Source: Ornithodoros turicata (lineage: Eukaryota; Arthropoda; Arachnida; Ixodida; Argasidae). From it: a stretch of 64,000 bases of DNA. Of the stretch, positions 55,030 through 64,000 are shown piece by piece. How positions within the stretch are numbered: the first letter of the stretch is position 1; every line of letters begins with the position of its first letter. The notes under the pieces are model-generated. The model was not told the DNA's origin. It did no database searches and worked only from the letters and a program-made list of their open reading frames with translations. Position numbers and translations under genes: made by a program. The stretch lies in contig NC_088206.1 in NCBI RefSeq assembly GCF_037126465.1, forward strand, positions 54,788,841 through 54,852,840, written 5' to 3'.

Positions 55030-57950
55030 ACGGTTGTGATATTCAGAACGAGCACATCCAACTGCCCCCGAAACGCACCCTCGTTTCTCAATTTTGTCCT
55101 ATTACGAATATTAATTAATCAAAGAAACCAAAACAAGCCATGGGCGCAGCCATTTTTGTGACGTAGATGGCATAAACCTGCTCCATCTACGTAGATAGAG
55201 AATCGTGCGTCTGATTGGATGAAAGCTGAGGCTTTCTCTGACTTCCCTGGCGTCTTCTCCCGTTTGCGAGGAAATCCAGTTATGGCCGTCGGCTACGATG
55301 AGCGTTTCGTCCCAGGTAATCCCGAGAACTATTGAACGATGGAAACAACAACCGCGAACTCATCTCAACATCATTTTCGGCGTGAAATTGTGATTATGTG
55401 CTCGAGAACTTCGCAGTTCAACCGTTCAGCTGCCATTCACGTCAACCCGTTTGCTGCTTTTACTACACGTGCAGGAATGGGAGCGATTGAGCAACGTGAG
55501 ACTTGGTGATCGTTTGAGCATATACCTGCAGAGGACTGGTTTTCAAAGAAAGAAGGCCGTATTTCTGCCCATGCACATCGTGCGATTGCCAGGCTTGTTA
55601 CACGAGATACATATATTGTGCAGCATCATAGCGCGACTGCAATGAACGACGTAGGAATGTATCGTGACCACTCGAACTGCATTCGTTGAACCATTCGTCG
55701 GTTATATGAAAGTGCTCATTAGAGTTGCCCCGCACAAAAAGTGTTGGATGTAGTTTTGTAGTGTGTTGTTTATCTCGTAGAGCGCATCGCGGCATGTAGG
55801 TCGAGAGCCCTTATACGTATTTTTTGCATGTTTACTTGAGTGTGCGCATTGTTCTATACCAGACAGGCCATATTTCATTCATAATAGTTTAGCAAATAAA
55901 CACGTACGGGTCGATTTCATATTGCTTTTGAGTTAGGCATAGTGTCTTCAGATCAGGGTATGCGTATACTGTTTGCTGGGCCCAACAGATGTTACTAAGG
56001 GTAGTGCAACATTTCCCACTTCTTGAACCATGCTAACATTACCAGAATAAGGAACATTACACTGTGCTGTGTATTCCACACTCAGTTGTCTCGTGACGTA
56101 AACCCCCAATTATTATATTGGGTACTCCACATGTTCAACCAGTCAGCACTTCCCATATCCTATTTTTTTTTTTAAGATGTGCTTAAAATTGCACAACTGC
56201 CACTCAAGTAACTTTGCCACCAAATTAGTCAGTGACAAAAGGTATATGTACTTTATCACAAATTTAATAACCTTAGTGGAAATGGTTGATGGTGTCCCTT
56301 GCCTTCATAGCAAAATACACAATACTGCAAATGTTTTTCTTGTCCACAAATGCCCTGTCAAAGCTGAAAGACTCTTATCAAAATGGGGAAGCGGGCTTGC
56401 TTGTCCAGAGAAACAAATATGAAACTGCAGTGCTCAACGTAAATAACTGCACGCTCAGCAACTAAGGCTGCTGATGCCGAAGACCTAATATTTCTAGGTT
56501 AAAAGGAACAAAGGAGAAAAGACCACTGCAGCGTAATAATGTTGCTTCAAAAGTATAACACCACAAAATTTGTGAGAGTCAGTTGGTGTATTTAGTTATG
56601 TTGGTCACCTCCTGCACCAATTTTTAATAAGATTCAAATGCGTTGCTACCAACCAGGACCTAAGCCTGACCTATGATCTAATAATAATAATAGCACGGGC
56701 AGCATTGCACGGGCAGGCTCCCATTGAAACTACATGGGGACGAAATTTTCTATGTCGGACACCTCCCTATAGTTAGGATAGGGCTTAAGAAGTAGGAAAG
56801 TAGGATAGGGTTTTGGAAGTAGGATAGGGTTTTCCCTGCAAAGTCAGACAAAACCCTGGCCACATTACCTCAATATCGGCCAATCTTTGCACCAAAAAGA
56901 CCCAAAATGAGCCAGTGGCCTTGACTTTTGCCCCTTTTTTCCCCTATACTGGTCTCAGCATTTTGTTGCTTTAGTTTTTAGAGTCCAAAAACAAGTGCTG
57001 TCAGTCTACATTGTAATTCTTTATGTGAGCACTTGTCTTCAGTTTGTCTAGAGTCTTTGAACGAGCACTGCACCAAAGCTATGAGAAGTGGGCTGATGCT
57101 TCAGAGACAAGTCCTTGCTGCTCGAAAAGCTCCAGAGGTAATGCCATTGAGTAGAATCTGAACGGAATTCAATATACTAAAATCAGTAATAATTATCAGT
57201 GAAGAGTGGGTAGAGGTATCCACTACCAGGCACCACCACCAGGTACCACTAAGGACCTTAAATTGAAGAAGGGGGGCATTTCTCACAGCTGTGATCTCTT
57301 TAATTTTTTGTTGCCGTCATATCCTGTAACTCTGACACCTCTATAAGTAGGAGATGCTTCGGCTGCACTGCGGGTGTCCAACATAGGAAGGTTTCACTGT
57401 ATTTATGTTCCGTGTCATGTGACCACAAACAATATATGCTTTTGCTTATGCTGCACAGCACAGGCGGATTGAGCTGCATGTGAGGATAATAACATGAAAC
57501 CCGAGGCGCGGAGAAAAAGGCATGACTTTACGGTCTCTGTGTCAGTTGTTTCATGTTGTAATTGCGTACCACCTGGCCTGTACCTGAGAATAGGTTTGAT
57601 GCATTGTACACACACCATAGACATGCAGTATGTGGTGTGTTGTGATAGTAATACCACTGCCAATTGAAGAATAATGCTCCAGGTGGAATGTTTCGGTACA
57701 ATCTTGAACTATGCATACCAAGGGGTAGGGCATCTGCGTGACAGGTTTACCTGGAAGTAAGAATGTAAATGTTAGCTGAAGTCATTGAATAATTGACATT
57801 ATCAATATACTGCTGCAGACGATACAAACAATAGCAGGAATGTTTCTGTACTCACAATATTAGTACAGCAGCTACAGAAAGGCATAAAACAAGTTTTTGT
57901 ATACATGATACCACTTGAATGCAACACAAGCTTCTGCTGCACTGCCAGAA
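55030..57950. other. Interior of the TTAA transposon, no gene recognised
   Basis: Short frames only. A local repeat GTAGGATAGGGTTTT occurs near 56790-56835. The segment 55070-55350 has the GC content and ATG-flanking look of a promoter or first exon, but I cannot support that. Confidence 0.3.
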
Positions 57951-57954
57951 CACC

Positions 57955-58270
57955 ACGGCGGACAGATTTACCTTACTTCACCTGAGAAAAAGTATGTGCT
58001 GTTGCACACATGATGCTGTTTGAATGTCTAGAAAAACATAATTTATGACCGAAAGACATCAACTGGAAGATTTCGATTTACCTTAGTCAAAACTGAGAAA
58101 AAGTATGTGCTGTTGCACACATGAAACTCCTTGAACTGCCCTTCAGCGCTCTGGAAGAACACCTTATTTGTGACCAAAATACAACAGCTGAGCCAACATT
58201 GAATTTATACCTTACTCAAAATACACAAGATGTGCTGCCGTGCATATGATACGATGATACTGCTTAAATG
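57955..58270. repeat. Three tandem units of about 110-120 bp in the TTAA transposon
   Basis: GAGAAAAAGTATGTGCTGTTGCACACATGA occurs near 57984 and 58091, and a diverged version (GATGTGCTGCCGTGCATATGAT) near 58225. Each unit begins with TTACCTTA. Function unknown. Confidence 0.6.
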
Positions 58271-58306
58271 TACTCTGAAAGCGCTGGCACCTCAGGCATG
58301 GTTGCT

Positions 58307-59040
58307 TTAAGCTAGCGAGCAACAGCAAGGGTATACGAACACAAGAAATCGAGCACAAGTGATGGAATGCACTTGGTTAATCAGAAAATGAAATGTCTCA
58401 GTACCAGGTGTCACTGTTCCGTCAACAAAAACAGATGAACTTTGAAGGGGCGTCTGGTTGGCACTGGTGACAGCCTTCAGCTTGAAACCCAGACGGTGAT
58501 AGTTGAGACGTGGAGTGCAAGCTTTTCGGTGGTGCCAGAACGCCTGTGAAATCATTTAACAAATAAGGCAATTCCAAATCTGTACTGAGAATACACCCGC
58601 TGGGGCGTAATCTCTAAAGGATGAAGCAGTAACTGACAGATAACGTATCTTTCTCTTCTACGTGATGCAATTTGCACCGCATGACTGACTTAGCATTACG
58701 CGTCTTACCTTTATCTGCTGCCTAGTCATGTCCCTGCAATCTCCTGCTGCAGATAAGGTTAGCACAGCATCCCGGACGAGACATCTTCGGCTTCTTGTGA
58801 AACAAGTTGCGCATTGCTTCCGTAACATTCGTATGAGCCAGATAAACAGATCAAACCGCTGCTTTCGAAGGTGGCACCCAGTCGGAGTTGTAACCGATTG
58901 TTGCAGTCAATAGATTTCTCTTTCGCCTTTCGGAAAATGGTGGTTTGAAACATTGGAACTGCATGCTGAAGTGTTCTTGCAGGCGGGAGCAAAACGCTTA
59001 CGCATTCTCGGCACGCAGCACAGAACACGAATCACACCAG
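58307..59040 (-). pseudogene. THAP-domain gene remnant, two exons
   Basis: THAP domains are zinc-binding DNA-recognition modules. Exon 1 (about 59040-58709) shows CCVPR and CKNTS, then HHFPKGERE, then in a shifted frame DWVPPSKAAV followed by a stop where the domain has Cys-Ser. This order (Cys pair, FPK, DW.P, VCS) is the THAP signature. The frameshift near 58915 and the stop make it non-functional. A GT donor follows at 58708 (AAAG then GTAAGACG) and an AG acceptor at 58544 (TTTCACAG). Exon 2 (58543-58307) is open for 79 codons to a TAA and has no recognised domain. Confidence 0.6.
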
Positions 59041-59358
59041 GAAGTCTGTACTGGCCTAGCAAATGCTTTGCAGTCGAAGGAAGCAAAACTCACGTTCCTC
59101 GTGGGTTTAGTGAAGTCCAGAAATATACTGGCTCCCTAATAGCTAACTGTTTATCACTTCCCCAATGTGAATCTGCCAAAAGTAATGCCAAGCCGGAGCG
59201 CGGGCAGACCACGAATGTGAAACCAAAAATTCACTTTTTCGGAAAACCGCGAGGAGTTTGGGATAACTATTTTGCATACATAATCAGTGTTCCCTTATGA
59301 ACACATCGTGTGAGTACCATTCCATTCTGTAACACTCCAAAATCGGCGTAGCTGAGCT

Positions 59359-59706
59359 TTAACGCCCATCATACCATCTGGGGCAGCGTGCGGTCCGACT
59401 CGCGAGGACAGCGGGTTGCAGCGCGGTTCGAAGAAAGGAACCTCCACATCCTTAACGACGGTTCCCCGACCTTTGTACACTCACCACAAAGATTGTCGTG
59501 CCTGGACCTGACGGTTGTGTCTGCTTCGGTTGCGCGGCACTTCACCTGGACTGTTGACGCTGATATGCTTGGCAGTGATCATGCCCCGGTGTTAGTCAAC
59601 ATTCGCGGAGCACCTGGGACACAGCTCAAGCGCGCAGTCAAGAGGACCGACTGGCAACGCTACAGGGCTGCCGTTGATTCCATTCCCAGACCCCGTACTT
59701 GGGAAC
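59359..59706 (+). pseudogene. LINE ORF2 endonuclease, second half
   Basis: Continues the domain begun at 54572: FNAHHTIWGS, RGQRVAARFEERNLHILND, SCLDLTVVSASVARHF and the terminal GSDHAPVLVNI motif, then TDWQRYRAAVDSIPRPRTWE. The LINE sequence stops near 59706 where the gypsy element begins; its reverse transcriptase would lie beyond the window. Confidence 0.8.
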
Positions 59707-60101
59707 GCCAGCCACGGCGACTTCTGCCGCTTGGTGGTCGGCGCCACACACTGTGCCACGAGAGTCTTTCACCTTCCGACCAAGTTCTGTGGGATTTGCT
59801 CCTGCAAGTAGCCTTCCCCACCGGGTTGTGGTCTAAATAACCGGTACGTTCCCTATCGCCAACCAAGAATGACTCTGACACAGGTTTGGAATAACTTACA
59901 TTCTGACTTTATTCCTGCAATGTCTGCTCACTTCCAAGTCCCAGGCACGAGTGACCTCTTCATCGAGTGACCTACTTCCATGCGCCAAATCGGCCCACGC
60001 GGCCAAACTGGCCAGTGGAAAGTTCCTGTGTCGAGGGATCGCCTGGGGGAGATGAGGTCACGGGACGGCTCCCCATGTGTCCCCCAAACTGGGTCACCAC
60101 A
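59707..60101 (-). mobile_element. 3' LTR of the Ty3/gypsy element
   Basis: On the minus strand the LTR starts TGTGGTGACCCAGTTTGGGG at 60101, directly after a polypurine tract (GGTGGGGGGGAG). It contains AATAAAG about 190 bp in (near 59908-59913). Its far end is uncertain: either near 59748, where TGTGGCGCCGACC resembles a primer-binding site, or at the LINE junction near 59706. The other LTR lies outside the window, so the ends cannot be compared. Confidence 0.7.
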
Positions 60102-60112
60102 CTCCCCCCCAC

Positions 60113-60898
60113 CTAAGGCCCCGACGGGGGGTTCGAACCCAGAAAGTCCATGAGTTCCTGGTCGAACGCAGCGGTCGACTTCGGGGCCTGGTCGCTGGGG
60201 GGCACCGGGTTGGGGGTGACGCCAGCGGTGGGAAGGTCCTCGGCGGTGGCTCTGCCGCACGGCGGTGACCCGGCCTCCAGCAGGAGCTCCGGCCGAAACT
60301 CCCGAAGGATCCGCAGGGCGGCGGCGACAGCGTCCTCGGCGGAGGGCGCAGGTGGAGCGTCCGGGACCGCCGGTGTTCGGGTGGCCACTGCAGTCCTGTG
60401 ACGGTCACCCAGCTCGTGGGTTGTGCGGTGGATCACCAACCCACCGCAGCTCCCGCACAGACGAGCCGTCTCCTCCTCCGTGTAGACGGCCGGGGGCTCC
60501 GAGGGGTGCCGGTCGGACAGGAGATGGCCCCGGAAGGTGGCTGCCACGGTCTCCGAAGCACCGCCACGGAGGGGACGCGACTGGTCGCGCCACCTCCTCG
60601 ATGACACGAAGCACACTGGCTCCTCCCCGACCTGCACGGTCCAGGTGGCTACGGAATGGTGACTGGGAGTCGCCCGCGGGGTGGGTCCGGCCGAGGGCGC
60701 AGTCCTCGAGCCTCTTCTCGGGAGACAGGTGCTCCTCGTTGCCGAACGGTCTCTGACGACCGCGTTCGGAGTGGCATGCCTGGGGTTGGGGGTCCTGAAA
60801 AGACAGAACGTGCGGAGACACGGAAATGTTATCGCGCGCGCAAATTGTACGCGCGAGAACGCTGACCTACAGCCCGTGTTCCGCCGCGGGTAGGGCAT
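60113..60898 (-). CDS. Accessory ORF between pol and LTR of the gypsy element, CCHH motif
   Basis: An uninterrupted 261-codon frame overlaps the 3' end of pol by 70 bp in another frame and stops 11 bp before the LTR, filling the space exactly. The first ATG is at 60898; a later start is possible, since the first 80 residues are Arg/Pro/Ser-rich. The middle reads WTVQVGEEPVCFVSSRRW, then EEETARLCGSCGGLVIHR and TTHELGDRH. Cys-x2-Cys-x5-His-x3-His could bind zinc. The C-terminal third is Ala/Pro-rich and acidic, with a short Leu-rich helix (ALRILREFRPELLLE). No transmembrane segment or signal peptide is visible, so it does not look like an envelope gene. I do not recognise the family. Confidence 0.5.
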   Translation of the reverse strand: MPYPRRNTGCRSAFSRVQFARAITFPCLRTFCLFRTPNPRHATPNAVVRDRSATRSTCLPRRGSRTAPSAGPTPRATPSHHSVATWTVQVGEEPVCFVSSRRWRDQSRPLRGGASETVAATFRGHLLSDRHPSEPPAVYTEEETARLCGSCGGLVIHRTTHELGDRHRTAVATRTPAVPDAPPAPSAEDAVAAALRILREFRPELLLEAGSPPCGRATAEDLPTAGVTPNPVPPSDQAPKSTAAFDQELMDFLGSNPPSGP

Positions 60899-63800
60899 GC
60901 CGCCCTACCACGTTGCCTTGGGCTAAAGCCGCCCTGGTCACCCTGCAGCTGATTAGGTGGGCGGATAGACTCGCCCCCCTCGTCCGCCGCGTGGTCGCGT
61001 TCATGATAGCGTTTTAAGTCGCCAACGTGAACGGGCCCTGTCTCCTCCGCCGTGTTCACACGACGGAGTCGGTACGACAAGCGAGATAATCGGGAAATCA
61101 CCCGAAAAGGTCCCTCCCAGCGCTGCGCCAGTGACGCTGCGAAACCTATAGCAGCGTTGCTCAGCGGGTGTGTGCGCTTCAAGACCAAATCCCCTACTTC
61201 ATATGACAGAGGACGGTGCCCCTTATCGTACTGACGCGCTTGTTCCGAGCGGGCGGCGTCCAAGCTCTCTCTTGCGGAATTCACCGCATCCGAGAGCCGA
61301 CTACGCAGCTCGCTCGCGTACCTCGACAGATTCCGAGCAATCGGCTCCGTGCACTGTCTCAGTCCGTTCTCCGATGGGAAAGCAACCTCCTTCCCAAAGT
61401 TAAGGTATGCCGGGGAAAACCCTGTTGACCTGTTTACTGTCGTCCTGGTTGCAAATCCCAACTCAGTAAGACGCACATCCCAATCCTTGTGCCTGTCGGT
61501 TAGAGCTACCAACATATGCTTAAGGTTGCGATTCACTCTTTCAGTAATGTTCGCCTGGGGATGATACGGCGTCGTTCTCTTGTGCTGAATACCAAGTGCA
61601 GCACAAGAGTCGACAAAGACTCGGCCAGTGAAATAACTGGCGTTGTCAGTGATCAACTGTGCCGGAAAACCGAACCGGGAAAAAGTCTCCATCAGCCGGT
61701 CCCATATCCGCTCCGACACCAGCTTCCTAAGCGGGAATAACTCCACCCACTTGGAAAAGTGGTCAGTAACCACCAACAGGTACTGATTCCCCCGTGGACT
61801 TCTGGGAAATGGACCCATTACGTCACACGCTACTATGTGCCAGGGGTAGCTACTGACTACTGGCTGCATGAACCCTGGGGGTTTACCACCCCTTGGTTTT
61901 GCTTTCTGGCACACGGGGCAGCTCCGAGTAAAGCGCATAACATCCTGCCTCATCCCCGGCCAGGTCGCGACGCGGCATAACTTATGAAAAGTCTTGCTGC
62001 CACTGCCGTGACCCGCAAGGGCTGAGTCATGGAAATAACGCATAAACACCCTTCGCAATTTCCTGGGAACTACGACCTTGAAGGGGGAAACACTCTCGTC
62101 CTCCTCGTCTAACCCGGGCACATATCGCAGCAAAAGCCCGTCCTCACTCAAGAGATATGAGTCGAGGCACCCGTCGTCATCCCTGCCAGCGTTACCGGTG
62201 TCAGCTGCGCTATTATCCGCCAGCTTTTCCGACACCCGCTGACATAAACCGTCCGACTTCTGTGCCTCTAAGAGCTCTTCCCTGCTCACGATCGTGCCAC
62301 AAGACAAGGAGTTACCTGCCCGATTCAAACCAATCGCGGCCACGAGATCCCCCTCCTCGGTCTGCCGTTCCACGCCTTCCGGGAGATTAGCGTAATCGCA
62401 GGCGCACTCAATCTCCCCTCCTCTCTCTTCCGCTGGGAGAGAGGACCTCCCGCGTCTAGCGGCTCTAACCAGGTCCAAGTCACCCACACAACCGGTCGAT
62501 GACCTGCCCTGACACTGAGGTTCCTGCTGTAATTCACAGCTGTAACCCAGTGGCGCACGGGACAAAGCGTCTGCCACTTTGTTCGCGTTTCCTTTCAGGT
62601 ACTCTACATGGTAGGAATAGCCCTGAAGTGCTAACGCCCAGCGTGCTAATCTGCCTGACGGTTTCTTCAACCGCTGCAGCCAAGAGAGTGCTTGGTAGTC
62701 GGTCTGAATGGTAAAGGTTGTCCCATCCAGATACATGTCAAACTTTTTCAAGCCAAACATTACCGCCAAGCACTCCTTCTCCGTAACGGAATAGTTCATC
62801 TCCGCCGGCGACAGTGTGCGACTAGCGAGCCCGACCGGGCATAGACCACCGTCGTGTTCCTGTAGCAACACTGCACCAAGCCCGTAATCGCTTGCATCAG
62901 TTTGCATAACGAACGGCTTGTTAAGATCTGGCAACCACAATTTAGCTGTATCCGCTATAGCTTGTGATAAGGAGCGAAACGCCTCCTCCTGCCTAGGCCC
63001 CCAAGCCCACTGGGAATTCTTCCGCAGTAGCTCGTACAGTGGTTTTGCTAAGGACGCGCAACGCGGGATGAACTGGCGATAGAAGCCAACCATTCCTAGG
63101 AACCTCTGAAGGCTCTTGACGTCATGCGGACGAGGATACTCGAGTATGGCCCTCAATTTATCCTCATTCGGACTTAGCGTATCAAGATCAACTACAAAAC
63201 CAAGGAGATCCACCTTGGGGGATGCAAGCTGAACTTTGCCGGGATTAATGGTCAACCCCGCGTCCCTCATCCGACTTAGCACATTGCCCAAGTGAACGAG
63301 ATGCTCATCGAACGACTTAGAAAATACCACTACGTCGTCCATGTAAGCCATGGCATAATTGAACTTCGCGTCATCCAGCACGACGTCCATTAGCCTCTGG
63401 AAACTAGCGGGCGAGTTGGACAATCCAAAAGGGAGCCTCGTAAATTCAAACAAGCCTCTGTGACACGTGAATGCCATCTTTTGGATATCCTCCTCCCCTA
63501 CAGGAATCTGCAGAAAGCCCCTGCTACAGTCCAAAATCGTGAACACGCTGGCATTCCCCGACGCGTACATGATCGACTCGATGGACGGAAAAGGATAGGC
63601 ATCTCTGACCGTCACGGCGTTTAACTGGCGATAATCCACACACAGTCTTGCCGTCCCATCTTTTTTAGGTGCCAGCACCACCGGGAAAGCCCAGGGGCTC
63701 TGTGACCGCCTAACCGCGCCTGTCGCAATCATCTCATCCAGCGCCGCGTCAAGGAGATCCCTCTTACGTGCGCTGAGGGGCCTGGGGTTACACCGCCAGG

Positions 63801-64000
63801 GCCTCGCAGTACCAGTATCAATCCGATGTTCTAGAACATCGGTTGTTCCTGGGTGCTCCGTAAACATTTCGGAAAAGGGTAGCAAAGCGTCCAAAAGCCT
63901 GGCGCGCTCAACTCCTCTGCCCCCGAAAGACGCTACCACCCGCTCGATATCCTGTGGGATTCTCCCCACAGTATGCACAAGCTTAGTTTCTGACGAGTGG
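60829..64000 (-). CDS. Ty3/gypsy pol: reverse transcriptase, RNase H, integrase (5' partial)
   Basis: The polyprotein copies the element RNA into DNA and integrates it. The frame is open from the window edge at 64000 to the stop at 60829, more than 1050 codons without a break, so gag and protease lie outside. In order it has the RT entry HRIDTGTARPWRCNPRPLS, motif A FTILDCSRGFLQI, LPFGLSNSPASFQRLMD and the active site AMAYMDDVVVFS. RNase H follows with QTDASDYGLGAVLLQ and TIQTDYQALSWLQ. Integrase has a zinc region (HDSALAGH ... CPVCQ) and the catalytic triad in CDVMGPF, ITDNASYFT and HPQANITERVNR. A C-terminal GPVHVGDLKRYH block closes it. All catalytic residues are present, so this copy looks young and possibly active. 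It is inserted, opposite in orientation, downstream of the LINE endonuclease. Confidence 0.96.
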   Translation of the reverse strand, partial: HSSETKLVHTVGRIPQDIERVVASFGGRGVERARLLDALLPFSEMFTEHPGTTDVLEHRIDTGTARPWRCNPRPLSARKRDLLDAALDEMIATGAVRRSQSPWAFPVVLAPKKDGTARLCVDYRQLNAVTVRDAYPFPSIESIMYASGNASVFTILDCSRGFLQIPVGEEDIQKMAFTCHRGLFEFTRLPFGLSNSPASFQRLMDVVLDDAKFNYAMAYMDDVVVFSKSFDEHLVHLGNVLSRMRDAGLTINPGKVQLASPKVDLLGFVVDLDTLSPNEDKLRAILEYPRPHDVKSLQRFLGMVGFYRQFIPRCASLAKPLYELLRKNSQWAWGPRQEEAFRSLSQAIADTAKLWLPDLNKPFVMQTDASDYGLGAVLLQEHDGGLCPVGLASRTLSPAEMNYSVTEKECLAVMFGLKKFDMYLDGTTFTIQTDYQALSWLQRLKKPSGRLARWALALQGYSYHVEYLKGNANKVADALSRAPLGYSCELQQEPQCQGRSSTGCVGDLDLVRAARRGRSSLPAEERGGEIECACDYANLPEGVERQTEEGDLVAAIGLNRAGNSLSCGTIVSREELLEAQKSDGLCQRVSEKLADNSAADTGNAGRDDDGCLDSYLLSEDGLLLRYVPGLDEEDESVSPFKVVVPRKLRRVFMRYFHDSALAGHGSGSKTFHKLCRVATWPGMRQDVMRFTRSCPVCQKAKPRGGKPPGFMQPVVSSYPWHIVACDVMGPFPRSPRGNQYLLVVTDHFSKWVELFPLRKLVSERIWDRLMETFSRFGFPAQLITDNASYFTGRVFVDSCAALGIQHKRTTPYHPQANITERVNRNLKHMLVALTDRHKDWDVRLTELGFATRTTVNRSTGFSPAYLNFGKEVAFPSENGLRQCTEPIARNLSRYASELRSRLSDAVNSARESLDAARSEQARQYDKGHRPLSYEVGDLVLKRTHPLSNAAIGFAASLAQRWEGPFRVISRLSRLSYRLRRVNTAEETGPVHVGDLKRYHERDHAADEGGESIRPPNQLQGDQGGFSPRQRGRAACPTRGGTRAVGQRSRAYNLRAR

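Larger units (their letters stand above)
54997..59358 (-). mobile_element. 4.4-kb DNA transposon with TTAA target duplication and THAP remnant (Kolobok-like)
   Basis: TTAA is present at 54993-54996 and at 59359-59362. The ends are AGGTCAGCTACGCCGATTT on the left and, inverted, AGCTCAGCTACGCCGATTT on the right, 19 bp with one mismatch. Removing the element and one TTAA joins the two halves of the LINE endonuclease domain, which proves a clean insertion. Inside, a decayed THAP domain is readable on the minus strand. TTAA duplication plus a THAP-bearing transposase is typical of the Kolobok superfamily; piggyBac also uses TTAA but has no THAP. No full transposase is visible. Confidence 0.75.

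Noticed and set aside
59388..59840. Full 150-codon ORF as one protein
   Set aside because: Only the part to about 59706 is LINE endonuclease; the remainder is antisense gypsy LTR sequence that happens to be open.

Overview
The window is repeat-rich eukaryotic DNA, most likely from a chelicerate and probably a tick. The evidence is tRNA-headed SINE copies of a type I associate with ticks, I-clade and CR1-like LINEs, Tc1/mariner, hAT and THAP-type DNA transposons, a Ty3/gypsy element, short GT-AG introns, and no bacterial gene structure. A 100-base run of N (23377-23476) marks an assembly gap, so continuity across it is unproven.

Layout. 1-10.7 kb: degraded intergenic DNA with MITEs and a mariner pseudogene on the minus strand that was itself hit by two hAT-like MITEs. 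10.7-14.2 kb: a 151-bp tandem repeat array split by a 2.5-kb 5'-truncated I-type LINE with a 12-bp target duplication. 14.4-15.4 kb: two hAT-like MITEs inserted side by side at one target. 18.0-23.2 kb: a strikingly AT-rich island unlike everything around it, with small plus-strand ORFs, decayed internal duplications and, at its right edge, a long inverted repeat. 23.2-24.9 kb: LINE fragments around the assembly gap. 27.6-28.2 kb: an array of palindromic units. 28.9-35.8 kb: six Tc1/mariner-type insertions almost end to end, separated by little or no (TA)n. One carries an intact DD41D transposase; another is a mariner deletion derivative.

36-53 kb is mostly SINEs, LINE tails and unrecognised DNA. 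It contains the one host gene I can reconstruct: a minus-strand cysteine-rich gene of at least six short exons (38631-39632), all joined by GT-AG introns in a single frame. 53.5-64 kb is a nest: an I-type LINE (ORF1 plus endonuclease) is interrupted inside its endonuclease domain by a 4.4-kb transposon with TTAA target duplications and a decayed THAP domain. Just beyond lies the 3' end of a Ty3/gypsy element with intact reverse transcriptase, RNase H and integrase. That element has an extra ORF between pol and the LTR.

Most of the window therefore records successive transposition rather than a pathway. The items most worth follow-up are the AT-rich island, the cysteine-rich gene, the post-pol gypsy ORF, the very short retroposon with a C-run end, and the cluster of TA-targeting elements. 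Family calls rest on motifs read by eye; no database search was run.
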